In this document: piece after piece, positions 1 to 12,300 of the stretch
Position numbering within the stretch: position 1 is the stretch's first letter
Layout: the number at the start of each line of letters is the position of its first letter
Source of the DNA: Candidula unifasciata
Lineage: Eukaryota; Mollusca; Gastropoda; Stylommatophora; Geomitridae
DNA: 64,000 bases
Assembly: GCA_905116865.2 (NCBI GenBank)
Contig: CAJHNH020000492.1
Span: forward strand, 70,001 to 134,000
Direction of reading: 5' to 3'
Position numbers and translations under genes: made by a program
Notes under the pieces: generated by a model
What the model saw: the letters and a program-made list of their open reading frames with translations, nothing else
Database searches by the model: none
What the model was told of the DNA's origin: nothing

Positions 1-295
1 AGTTCAAGAATTCCCATGGTAAAAACATGGGCAAACATGGAGTAATATGTCAAGTGTGAGACAATCGCCTCCTCTAGCATGTGAAACATTTACTGGCCAC
101 ACTATAAAAGAACCACCCAGGCTCATCAGTCACCTTTGCCTCATCATGGGCACCGAAACACTGAAGCTCATGTCCATAGAGCCTAAATACCTCGTTCAAC
201 CTCCGACCAATTTATAATTAGGGCCTCCGTAACAGCCACATCAACCGGGTGTAACTTACAGTCCTGTGTGGGTAAGAATCAATCAGATATTCCCT
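1..295. other. No gene seen, left edge
   Basis: Non-repetitive sequence without a convincing open reading frame or splice-flanked exon; probably an intron of the SLC35F3/F4-like gene. Confidence 0.4.
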
Positions 296-1530
296 ACGGA
301 TCGACCGGAAGTTCCCTAAAGATTGACCAGACATTCTCTAAAGATCAACCAGACATCCCCAAAGATCAACCAGACATTCCTTAAAGATCAACCAGACATT
401 CCCTGAAGATCTACCAGACATTCCCTAAAGTGAAACCAGACACTCCCTAAAGATTAACCAGACATTCCCTAGAGATCAACCAGACATTCCCTAAAGATCA
501 ACCAGACATTCCCTAAAGATCAACCAGACATTTCCTAAAGATCAACCAGACATCCCCTAAAGATCAACCAGACATTCCCTAAAGATCAACCAGACATTCC
601 CAGAAGATCAACCAGACATTCCCAGAAGATCAACCAGACATTCCCAGAAGATCAACCAGACATTCCCAGAAGATCAACCGGACATCCCCTAAAGATCAAC
701 CAGACATTCCCAGAAGATCAACCAGACATTCACAGAAGATCAACCAGACATTCCCAGAAGATCAACCAGACATTCCCAGAAGATCAACCAGACATTTCTT
801 AAAGATCAACCAGACATTCCCAGAAGATTAACCAGACATTCCTTGAAGATCAACCAGACAATCCCAGAAGATCAACCAGACATTCCCAGAAGATCAACCA
901 GACATTCCCAGAAGATCAACCAGACATTCCCAGAAGATCAACCAGACATTTCCAGAAGATCAACCAGACATTCCTTAAAGATCAACCAGACATTCCCAGA
1001 AGATCAACCAGACATTCCCTTAAAGATCAACCAGACATTCCCAGAAGATCAGCCAAACATCCACTAAAGATCAACCAGACATTCCCAGAAGATCAACCAG
1101 ACATTCCCAGAAGATCAACCAGACATTCCCAGAAGATCAACCAGACACTCCCAGAAGATCAGCCAAACATCCACTAAAGATCAACCAGACATTCCCAGAA
1201 TATCAACCAGACATTCCCTAAGGATCAACCAGACATTCCCTAAAGATCAACCAGACATTCCCAGAATATCAACCAGACATTCCCAGAATATCAACCAGAC
1301 ATTCCCTAAGGATCAACCAGACACTCCCAAAAGATCAACCGGACATTTTCTTAAAGATCAACCAGACACTCACAGAAGATCAACCGGACATTTCCTTAAA
1401 AATCAACTAGACGTCCTCTAAAGGCCAGTCAGGCGCTCCCTAAAGATGAACCAGACAATCCTTAAGGATCAACCAGACATTCCCTGAAGGTCAACCAGAC
1501 ATTCCCTAAGGATCAACCGAACATTTTAAT
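296..1530. repeat. 22-bp minisatellite
   Basis: About 55 tandem units of roughly 22 bp, type GATCAACCAGACATTCCC plus AGAA or TAAA. The 'cccagaa' and 'ccctaaa' subtypes occur in blocks, as expected from unequal exchange. The edges are more diverged than the centre. Short frames inside it are not genes. Confidence 0.95.
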
Positions 1531-1878
1531 TATTATAATGCAATAAAATACCATGGGGCGATATCATGTTCCTATCTCCAACCACCACCAATACATTTGA
1601 CAGCAGGCAACTTCAATCTTTGGAGATAATTACTTCTAAAGATAAAATCCACATTCACTTTAGGTTTATTTTGGGGTACCACGTATCCTTAATCACTTTA
1701 TTTCCCAGTTTAGTGCCTGTTTACAGGTACTCGCTACAATCCAGTGCTTGTTTAGTGATTCTCTGTCCGTCACTTCTCATAACGGATATAGCGCAATCAG
1801 TATAGCCGTGGTTGCCTGCACATTTCTCTTATTTCATGTTCGCTGAGAAAGAATGATCGTATGGGAGGGGAAAAAGGT

Positions 1879-1916
<38 letters not shown>

Positions 1917-2799
1917 ACTATCTGAATAGTGTCCATTTTGCGAAAATGTGAACTCGCGTTGCGTCCCTTATTAAAGGGTGACAACTCTTACTTCCTTCGA
2001 CTTGTTTATTAAAAGATCGAGTCAAATAACACTTTGCCCACGGCATACACTATGCTTGATGAGCTCATTTACAAGACACTTGGGAAATTAACTTCTGTCT
2101 TTTCCAGAACGGTTTTGCATTAACCACGAAGAAAACACTGTGGGGGGGGGGGGGGGACGCAACCCCCACCAATGGCCCCTTTCCCTTTTTTGGCTTACAA
2201 ATTTTATAGTTTAAAATTGGGGATACAGGTTCAATCCCGACAAAAACACGACTTCAGTATCACCACATAGGCACAGAAATTGCTGAGTGTTCAGATTCAC
2301 TTCAGCCTCTAACCTTTAATTAGGTTAGAAAACATGCGGGAAGGGAGGGGGGTGGCGTAACCACGCTCTCCTTATACATTTTCTAAGAAAATAATTCAAT
2401 GGAGGAAGGGGAGCTCAGGTTTTTACACCCCCCCCCCCCCCCCCCCCCCCGCCCCACTCGGAGAAGGAAAAAAAGCAACATATAGGGACCTGTGCTTACA
2501 GGTCCAGCGTCTATATGAACAAATGACAACAGTTTTTTTTTCCCCTCAACCCGACCCTGCACTGTTATTTCTAGCCAGGAAACTAACTATGTCTTCCCTG
2601 ATAACACATACACTCGATTACTAACTGTTAACATCCCCCACTATGAAAATGTGGGGCTGGTGGGGGGGGGGGGTGCTCAAATTATCTGAGCCCTCAGGTA
2701 TCGGTACCTATAAGTCCTTCAAAATGCACTTAGGCGAAAATCGCAAATACTACCCTTAAGAGACTTTGATCGTGCCATTGGCCGCTTCTGACATTGTCA
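1531..2799. other. Intronic region with poly-G and poly-C tracts
   Basis: No exon seen. It holds a 37-base poly-G run (1879-1915), a poly-G run near 2143-2156, a 23-base poly-C run (2428-2450) and another G run near 2660. The short frames here have no recognisable domain. Confidence 0.6.
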
Positions 2800-2807
2800 A
2801 AAACCTG

Positions 2808-3064
2808 GGTACTTTATTTCTCATTTACCGCAAACAAAGCAAATGTTGGAGTTCCTGGGAAAGCTCAAATTTTAGGAGTGTTATGGCGTGGGTTTAGGGT
2901 TAACGTAAGGGTTAGAGTTAGGGTTAGTGGGTGAATCTGATGAGGTCAGGGCTGACAAAGATCCTAACCCTAACCCCAACCCACACCACCAGGATAATAT
3001 TATTATTAGACTGTGATGAACTTCGAGATTTCCTTTCTTTGGGGTGAATAAAAAATAAAGTACC
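2808..3064. mobile_element. Foldback MITE, GGTACTTT family, copy 1
   Basis: A 257-bp element bounded by inverted GGTACTTTATTT and AAATAAAGTACC ends. It is flanked by an exact 8-bp target-site duplication AAAACCTG (2800-2807 and 3065-3072). The arms contain telomere-like TTAGGG repeats on the left and CCCTAA on the right. It carries no coding capacity and ends 60 bp before an exon. Confidence 0.85.
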
Positions 3065-3124
3065 AAAACCTGCGTTTTTATCTATAACAAGACGTTACCA
3101 TAAGGATTCTGTGTTCCATTTTAG

Positions 3125-3347
3125 AGAGTGTGTACATCTGTACCGAGGCAGTCAGGACTTCAGCGGGCTCCAGTTCGCGTGGAAGACGTGTATGTTCTGC
3201 TTGGTGTCAGCCATGACAACGTACACCTACATCCGGGCCCTGCATAAGTTAGGAGCTGCCGACTGTACCGCGCTGTTCGCAGCCAATCACAGCTTCGTTT
3301 ACTTGTTATCGTGGATTGTCTTGTTTGAGAAGTTTGTTGCTATGAGG
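3125..3347 (+). CDS. SLC35F3/F4: SLC35F3/F4-like exon a
   Basis: The acceptor is ccattttag and the donor AGG|gtgagc. The first base completes a codon from an upstream exon, then 74 codons follow. It encodes the family motif FRECVHLY, a hydrophobic segment and LHKLGAADCTALFAANHSF, which corresponds to the 'LKKLTATDVSALF' stretch of vertebrate SLC35F4, then a second membrane segment ending FEKFVAMR. Confidence 0.88.
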
Positions 3348-6300
3348 GTGAGCATTGGTTAATATTTTGTGATAAATATCTACTAATGAAAGAAGAGCTT
3401 ATTCAGTGCATCTGCCTGAGAGGCAAGGAACCAACAGTCTGTATTCAAGAGAATGAGATCTGTAAAACTGATGCACACGCAAAACTCAGGTTCTGGAGCA
3501 GGACTGCTGTTCAGTAGTGGACGAGCAACCAGAACTTTCCGCCAGAGTGTACAGCTGGTGAACGCGAAGAAGAAGAAGAAGTTCTTCTTTCACCCAACAG
3601 ACGACAATCTGAACATATTTAGAGCAGCAGTATTTAGCTTCTGAAGTAAAAAGTAAGTAAATACCCTTTTCCGCGCCTTTAGGCGTATAGGGCATATAGG
3701 GCTAGACCTATATTTTTTTAGACCAATCAGCACAAGATGGGTAATGTGGTCAGCATCACGCGGGCCGCCTTTACTTTCCCGGGACTGTACCCGGTACCCA
3801 CTCAAGGCTGGGTCGACCTGGGAGCCAAGGTAATTTTTGAAAATAGTCCGGCTCCGCCAGGGAGCGAACCCACGACCTTCCGATCCGCGACTAGCGTCTA
3901 GCCGCTCGTCCACGGCGACTCATTTAACTTCTGAAAGGAATATATTTTGTCATGATTTTGACATTTAATTTTCTTTGTAATTTAAAGATGGAAATGGTTG
4001 AGATTGCACACAAGAACATCTTAGGTTCAACCAATCAACTGACAGTTGTGTTTTTTTAATCAGGCTCGGGTTATTGATAGTTTTTAGGCGTACAGACTTT
4101 CCCGTCAACTAATAAAAACTATTAATCGTATAATTATGCTTTTCTGTAGTGTGTGGGGGGGGGGGGGGGGTGTTTTTGGGTGGGTGGGTTGCTTTTTTTT
4201 TAAACAGAATAGTTTTACTCTTGGAGCCATTTTGGGAATCAATTGGTTGGCGGGGGGAGGGGGGGGCGGGGGGTTGCCTCTCAGACCCACCAAACTAATT
4301 TCTTACAAGTTAACAACAACAAAAACAAACAACAGCAACAACAACAACAAGAAAAAGCAAAACAAAAAACATTGGAAATAACGTTAGGGATCTAAGAGCG
4401 AAGGGTAGACAGTAATGGAATGTAAAGTAAAGTGATGTTGAAAAATTTCGCAGTGTCAGTGCTACGAAATAATATTTTGAAAACATTTTCCCCCCTCCAT
4501 CATTCTAATTTTTGTGTCTCTTAATCTTTATTTGATTTGATTGCCTTTTTCCCCAGTGAAGTGCTCGCGGAGCCCCGGTGAATTGCTCTCGTAGCACCGT
4601 GAAGTGCTCGCGGAGCCCCGGTGAATTGCTCTCGTAGCACCGTGAAGTGCTCGCGGAGCCCCGGTGAATTGCTCTCGTAGCACCGTGAAGTGCTCGCGGA
4701 GCCCCGGTGAATTGCTCTCGGAGCACCCTGAAGTGCTCGCGGAGCCTCGATGAATTGCTCTCGTAGCACCGTGAAGTGCTCGCGGAGCCCCGGTGAATTG
4801 CTCTCGGAGCACCGTGAAGTGCTCGCGGAGCCCCGGTGAATTGCTCTCGTAGTACCGTGAAGTGCTCGCGCAGCCCGAAAGGCTTCACGGAGCACCTCAT
4901 GAGAATTGCTGATAAAAAGTAGAGAACGGTCAGCTGGAGCTATTGCCTACTCAAAAGAATTCGTAGGTCTCCATGGCGATGTGACCAAGCCGTTTGTCTC
5001 GCGCACTGAAGGTCATGGGCAGCAGCAGCAGCAGCAACAGCAGCAGAAGAAGAAGAAGACGAAGTAGCAGAAGAAGAAGAAGAAGAAGAAGAAGAAGAAG
5101 AAGAAGAAGAAGAAGAAGAAGAAGAAGAAGAAGAAGAAGAAAAAGAAGAAGAAGAAGAAGAAGAAGAAGAAGAAGAAGAAGAAGAAGAAGAAGAAGAAGA
5201 AGAAGAAGAAGAAGAAGAAGAAGAAGAAGATGATGAAGAAGAAGAAATTAAAATAATTATTATTGCATACTTAAACATGCTTAAACTTCTTGAGGCTCCC
5301 CTCCCCCATTTCTAGAATGTTCAGGGCTGTGCCCATCCCCCTTCCCACCCCCCCCTGCTGAAGGTTTCTTTGTGGTGACGCTCTGGATAAAGTATGGGGC
5401 TTGGGAGGGGAAATGGTCCTTTTCCACACCTTCAATCATATTGGGCACATAGGGCTAGACCTATATTCTATAGACCAATCGGCACTCGGTTTGTGATGTG
5501 GTCAACATCCCGCCTTTACTTCCCAGGACTGTACCTGGTACCCATTTAAAGCTGGGAGTTTAGGTCAATTTTTTGCAAAAAGTGCAGCCTTCTCAGGACC
5601 TGAGCCACCACACCACGGCGGCTCCCGGGAAGATCGCCGGGGGGTGGAGGGGGGGGGGGGTGTATATCCTCATTATACCCAATGTTCGTATTTTCTTCAC
5701 CGCCTTATCTATTCTCCTGTGCCAGATTTTTGCCATGATCTTCTCCATAACCGGTATCGTCCTTTTTGCCTATGTGGATGGTTTCGGCAGCCCGGCCATG
5801 TTTGGCGTTGTCCTGGGTATCGCCTCGTCGGCAGGAGCTGCAGTGTATGGGGTGAGTGGTCTGGTGCTAGTGCTTGATAATAATTGATGAGTTTTTCCTT
5901 GGGGAGACGTCTGGTATCAACTGCCCACTGAGCTAGCGTCTCTAAAGAAATATAATGAATGCAGAGCAAGAGGAAGACCCCGCAAGAGATGGAGCGACAT
6001 CATCAGGAGTAAGTAAAAGTAAAGTAAAGGACCCCTTCCACGCCTTTAGGCGTATAGGGCATATAGGGCTAGACCTATATTTTTATAGATCATCAGGAGT
6101 AACCTTATAGAAATGAACACCAACTTGTACAATGCATTGGGAAAAAGCGCGCAAATGATCCTTACATCTCCCCCCAACACATTGAAGAGGTAAATGGAGG
6201 AAAAGAAGTAGAAGATCACCAACTTCGTGGGCTTTGCTTCCTTTCACTGTCATGTGAACATTTTCTTTAGCACTCTTACCACCTGCTATGGCCCGGATCT

Positions 6301-9300
6301 CTAGCGTAGTTGGCTAAACCGGATTTCGCGGAGACCGGGTGACGTACTCCTTGTGGTCCGGGTTCAATCCCGGGGGTAGGCAGGAAAGCCACATTTTCTC
6401 CCAGATTTACGGTATTTACAATGGAATCAAGGCCGAAAGGTTGCGATATCCATAATACCGAGCCTAAGGGTTAACAACTCATGGATTCTGGATACTAAAA
6501 CAAACAAACAAACAAACAAACAAAAACAAACCACCTGCTATGCTATTCCTACTCAGTTTTGTCTGAGAGTTACGAAAATTGCACCGGGTACTGTTACAGA
6601 AATTATAACTTTGTCTGGCTAGACTACATAACACTTAATTTTTTAAATGTAAGCAGTGCTGATCACAGGTGAGTGCTTATATCTGTGTAGGCTGGCGCCC
6701 TTCTAGCCTTTCTTCAACAAAATGAAATTCACTGTGGACCCTCCAGACGAGAAGCTGAGAGCAACCAAAAAAAGTGTTTTGGCACATCTTCAAGCGACGC
6801 CCAGGGCGTATGCCCCGTCCGCTATACCCTAGTTACGCCACTGAGCACATTTGAAATTGTAAATTTAGAAATCACAAACTTAAAAAGTTAGTTGTGTATC
6901 CTTTACAGGACGTTGCAGAACCAGCCCCAGCACTTTCTGGCTGTTATGGAATTTTTAGGAAAATTTACGTCCAGTAGTTTGCCATTGCTTACTGGACGGT
7001 CGGCTCTCGGTCTAAGCCATAGACGCCGACAGATATCACAAGGGCGTGGGAAATCAAAGACCACCTGTAAAAATCTGTTTGAATCCGTACAGTTTTCCAG
7101 AAATTTGTTGAAGTGAGAGTGCACGACATTTGGAACGGACTGTAGAGAGTGAGGACAATAATATGGAAAGGTACTGTATGCGTTATACAGGCTAATATGT
7201 AAGTGAGCCACGCCGTCTCTAATAGTGCCTGACAACTAAATGACGTCACTTTTTGAAAGGAGTCCATCGGAAACTGGTTACTGGAAGCCCTTTTCATGTG
7301 TTGCATCGTGTGACATTTTAATGTGCTTATGAAGTTCTGTGTTTTAAATGTATTCGTATTACAAATCGACAAGCGGATATTGTGAAGTGGATATACACGA
7401 TATTGCTTTCAGACTGTGCATAAATAGTGCAACTACACTGCGGATAAATAGTGTCAAGATATTTCGGAGCTCTGGGTAAGTGGATGAAAACAATATTTAC
7501 TTTAAACAGAGAAGGCCGTGTAAGTAAGCTAGAGGTCAGAGGTCAGTCAGAGTGACATTATTATCCATAAAGATCGTTCTGGTTCCACCAAAAAAAAGGG
7601 GGGGGGGTCGACTACTTTTAATGTACGATTGGTTAGGATGGGAAGTCAACACCGACTAACATTAACCCTAACCCGCTATAATATTAGACTTTCCTGGGAA
7701 CTCCCCTAGACATCTCGGAATCCCCGAGATGGGGTGAACAAAAAGAAAAGTACCGAAAGGTTCTTTTTCTTTAATGTATGCTTATGTTAAATCGAATGTT
7801 GATAACCGTTTTCTATGCCTGCAGGTTTTGTATAAAAAATTCCTGGGTGAGGTGTCCAGTGCCCAAGCTTTGTTTTTCATTTCTGTTGTAGGTATGAGTG
7901 TTATTGTTGTTGTTGTGAGTAGATAGTACTATTATCTGCTGCTAATTATTCTTCTTCCTATCTTCTTTACTTTCTCTTTTACCGCTCCGGGTGTCGAGGG
8001 AGATTTGAGGTTCTGCTTCTTGCTGTTGGTGTCACTAACTACTAGCATTAATAGTCACAATTATTATTATTATATCATAATTATTATTACAACCGCTTAT
8101 ATTTGTAGTTTCCGGGACGCCTGTCGTTGATACTATGGACAGACGGAGCGACTTAAAAATATTGTCTGAAGATGGCTGATGAAGATAGAAAACGGCTATC
8201 TTCCGAATAACGGTCCCAAATTATTGAGGCCGAAAATATACCCTAACAGAGCCTCAGTCACGTGTCAATTGCGCACTTCCGGGGACTATACCGCCACCCC
8301 AGAATTGCGTATTCCGGGAACTATACCGCCGAGCGTATCCCTGACGCCGCTCACGCGGCATGGATTCGGGTTAAACTAGATGGCTGGGACTCACGAGCAA
8401 ATGAAATGAAGGAAGCTACAGGAGATGCGGTACCTGCTGTTTGTGAGTCCCAGCCATCTAGTATAGCCTCAATCCACGCCGCGTGATACTTCTCGGCGGT
8501 GGTGGAAGTCGCCAGGAGTGCGCAATTTATGTCGCCGGAAGTTCGCAATTGACATGTGACTGAAGCTCTGTTAGGGTATATTTTCGGCCATGATAATTTG
8601 GGACTCTTATTCGGAAGATAGCCTAGAAAACTATACAGAAAAAAATATCAGAAAGAGGCGATCGGGGGTACTTTAGTCATGTGATGAGAAGAGAGGTACT
8701 GGAGAAAATCGTGATGACACGAAGCATCAGATGTAGAAGAGGCAGAGGTAGACCAAGAGAGATGAGGCTTGATGGCCTCAAGCGATGAGATGGTGGAATA
8801 TCACAAGTAGAAGTGTTTTAAAATACTCCCCGTGTGGGTTCCAAGACCGCATTGTGGGGAGGGGGGGGGGGAGGAGGATTGACCAAATGCCTGCCCACAA
8901 GCATGTCGTAAGATTCGACTAATTAGGAGCGTAATTAGATGTTAGAGTGCATCTGCCTGAAAGGCAAGGAACCAAAAGTCTACATGCAAATGAGTCAGAC
9001 TTGTAAGACGGATGTGCACGCAACACTCAGTTTCTGGAACAGGACTAGAGTCCAGAAGTAGACAAACAACCAGAAATGTCCGCCGGAGTTTACAGCCGGT
9101 GAACGTGAAGAAGAAGATGAAGAAGAAGAAGATTCAAAATACCAAGGACTGAGATCTGAGAAGAGACGAAAGAGCCCACGACTGGGCAGGGTATTTGGGG
9201 ATGAATATTATTTCCCCCCAGCTGGGTTCCGAGAACCCATTGTGGGGGTGGGTAGACAAGAATAGACCCACAGCCTCCCCAACAAGCATGTCGTAGGAGT

Positions 9301-12300
9301 AGACTAACTGGGGTCATCCTTGGAAGTCGGAGTACGTCTGCCGGAGAGGCAAGGGACCTAGACTCAAATAGCCAGAAGAGTAAAACGGTTGTGCACGCAA
9401 CATACAGATTCTAGAACCAGACTAAAGTCCAAAGATGGTCGAACACCCAGAACTTTTCGCTAGAGTTAAGAGCCGGTGAACGCAAACCCACACACACACA
9501 CAGAATATTATTAAATTGTTGTACAATACAAATTACTAGAAAATATTTATTTTTGTTAATTAAAAAAAGGTTACAGTCGGGAAGATTAACTTCATTGAAC
9601 CATGTCTGATTCCATTTGGCTAGCCGCCTGCCGAAAATGTCACACTAAGTATGAACTCCGTACCTTCAGCGACGATCCCCTGGGATTTCCGTAAAAATTG
9701 CACTGGTGAACTGAACTGAACTGCACAGCCGGAAAATGAACATAAAACCTTTAGTGTACGAGGCTAACGGCTTGACAACTTCACCATGTCAAACATGGAC
9801 AATTAGCAGACACGATGACAGAATATTGGCAAAGGAAATGATGAGGATAACCTCTTCTCTTAGTCGATTCTCTTCTACCTTGAAATGTAGATGTTTGCAA
9901 GATAGATCGACATATTTCTTTTAGTCGATTCTCTTTTACCATGAAGTGTAGAGGTTTGCGAGATAGATCGACATATTTCTCTTAGTCGATTCTATTCTAC
10001 TTTGAAGTGTAGAGGTTTGCAAGATAGATCGACATATTTCTCTTAGTCGTTTCTATTCTACTTTGAAGTGTAGAGGTTTACGAGATAGATCGACATATTT
10101 CTATTAGTCGATTCTCTTCTACCTTGAAGTGTAGAGGTTTGCAAGATAGATCGACATATTTCTTTTAGTCGATCGAGTCTCTTCTACCTTGAAGTGTAGA
10201 GGTTTGCAAGATAGATCGACATATTTCTTTTAGTCGATCGAGTCTCTTCTACCTTGAAGTATAGAGGTTTGCGAGATAGATCGACATATTTCTATTAGTC
10301 GATTCTCTTCTACCTTAAAGTGTAGAGGTTTGCGAGATAGACCGACAAACTTCTCTATCATCAGTTTATCTGATACCTAATTTTTTTATTCACCTCAAAG
10401 AAAAGAATTCCTAGAGTTTCCGGGAAAGTCCAATATTCTAGCAGTATTATAGGTTGGGGTTAGGGTTAGGATCATTGTCAGCCCCGACCGCCTCAGAGGC
10501 ACTGACTAACCCCACCCCTAATTCTAACCCTAACTCTAACCCTACCCCTAACTCTAACCTTACCCCTAATTCTAACCCTAACTCTAACCCTACCCCTAAT
10601 TCTAACCCTAACTCTAACCCTACCCCTAACTCTAACCCTAACTCTAACCCTAACCCTAACCTATAACATCCCTAGATTACTGGACTCTTCGGGTTTTCCA
10701 GGATTTTCTGTGTTTGGGGTAAATAAAAAAAAAAATAACGTTCGTCGAAGTTGAGATCCGTCCGGTTTTCTCTTTGTGATAACTTTTAATCGTAGTTTTA
10801 GGCAAACAGGTGATTGGCCTGTTGTGTCTTTGCATGGTGGAGAAGCTACTTCCTTTATGTCTCCATGCAGGTCTATGACTAGTTCATAGTTTTACCGACT
10901 AGTTACTTCCGGAGACGCAATGGAGCATTCAGACTTGGGGGCCAGTTTTACGGATTTCCGTGATGATAATAATGATGATGATAATGATTTGCCATCTTTC
11001 ACAAATATTAACACTAATCGTCCACCATCTCTTTTCCGCAGGCTTGTTCTCCTTGTTATGTTTCTGTCCATTCTGGTTGTTAGTCTATTTCCTAGGAAGC
11101 GAGACGATTGCCTGGAGTGATGCCCCTTGGGGAACCATTGTCTCCAGCGCTGCTTTGGCCAGTGGTAATTATTGTTTCCTTAATTCCTGTTACCCTGTGG
11201 GTTCCGCGGGTTCCATTGTTTTTGGGCGGGGAAAATAAAATAAAAAACCACTGCCTCAAACCAACCTTTCCCTCCCCCACCCGTACCCCATCAAGCATGT
11301 CATAAAAGGCGACTAAGTAGAGGAGTTTGCCGAAATCGGATATGATGGTGCTGGTGCGAATGTTAATATAGCACAACAATTTAGTTGTAAACTGTACCTC
11401 GGCTTACCAACCGCCATTTTAAGGATGAACACAGAAAAAACAAAGAAGAGGTCAGTTCTTCTCTGCTGGTAAGTTAGTTAGTTAGTTAGTTGGGTTATCC
11501 TCATTGCACTCCGGCCATGTCCATAGGTGCTCAGATCCTCTCCTCAGAATGAACCCCAACGTCCGATGGCTAATAGTACCAGTTCTATGTTAACAAGTCT
11601 TCTGACGTGTCCGGTGTGCGTCTCGTTTTTTGCTGTGCCGATCTTAATTCCCAAGTCTGCCATTCTGGCGAGTGATGTGGATTCACTGCCACCAAAGTCC
11701 TCTATCCTTCCCATTTCTCTGAGGGCATTGATAATATCAGCATGATCCATAGGCTGACCGTCAGTAGTGATAGCGGATCCAGCCAACCTGTCAGCTCTTT
11801 CATTTCCATCGACGCCTGCGTGTCCCGGAACAAAAATAAAGGTGACTCCATGCACGGTGGACTTCTGTAATGATTCTGTAATGATGCTGGTAAGTTATCT
11901 TGATCCACTGGAGAAACTGGGGGGGGGGGGGGGGGGGGGGGGAGAGTCAGTAATTCTAGTGTGCAGGGTAATAAACAGTATGATAGGTTAGCTGCTGTAG
12001 CCCCACTGGGTGGTAAGCTGCTTTATGGTAAAGCGGACGTGATGAAAGCTCACTGTGATCACGTAGAAATGGCAAAAGAACAAAGCGTCCGTACATTGAA
12101 CAAAACTAATTCGGCAACCTAACTGAACAAACATGTCCTAGGGCAGTGATTCCCAAACTGTTCACCATGGGGCCCCAGGTTTAGACGAAGGATCAACATT
12201 ATGGCACAAGGGTAGCAACCCATTAGTGCTCCGTTCTACTTCTGACTCAAGCCTGGGTCAGAAGAATCTTAGCACAGCGCACGAACTACGTAGCATCGGC

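Noticed and set aside
843..1067. 74-codon open frame in the left minisatellite
   Set aside because: It is a reading of the 22-bp repeat; period 22 changes frame each unit and the frame exists only by chance.
2881..3000. True telomere or chromosome end
   Set aside because: TTAGGG units are few, inverted against CCCTAA, and lie inside a transposable element with a target-site duplication.
3840..3922. Functional tRNA gene on the minus strand
   Set aside because: Box A and box B are recognisable, but the acceptor and anticodon stems do not pair properly and the sequence continues into a shared SINE body.
4940..5278. Poly-Ser / poly-Arg proteins across the GAA tract
   Set aside because: Pure triplet repeat read on each strand; no flanking domain or splice sites.
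6291..6380. Functional tRNA gene on the plus strand
   Set aside because: Head of SINE family B; a second copy with the same body exists at 26482 and the stems are broken.
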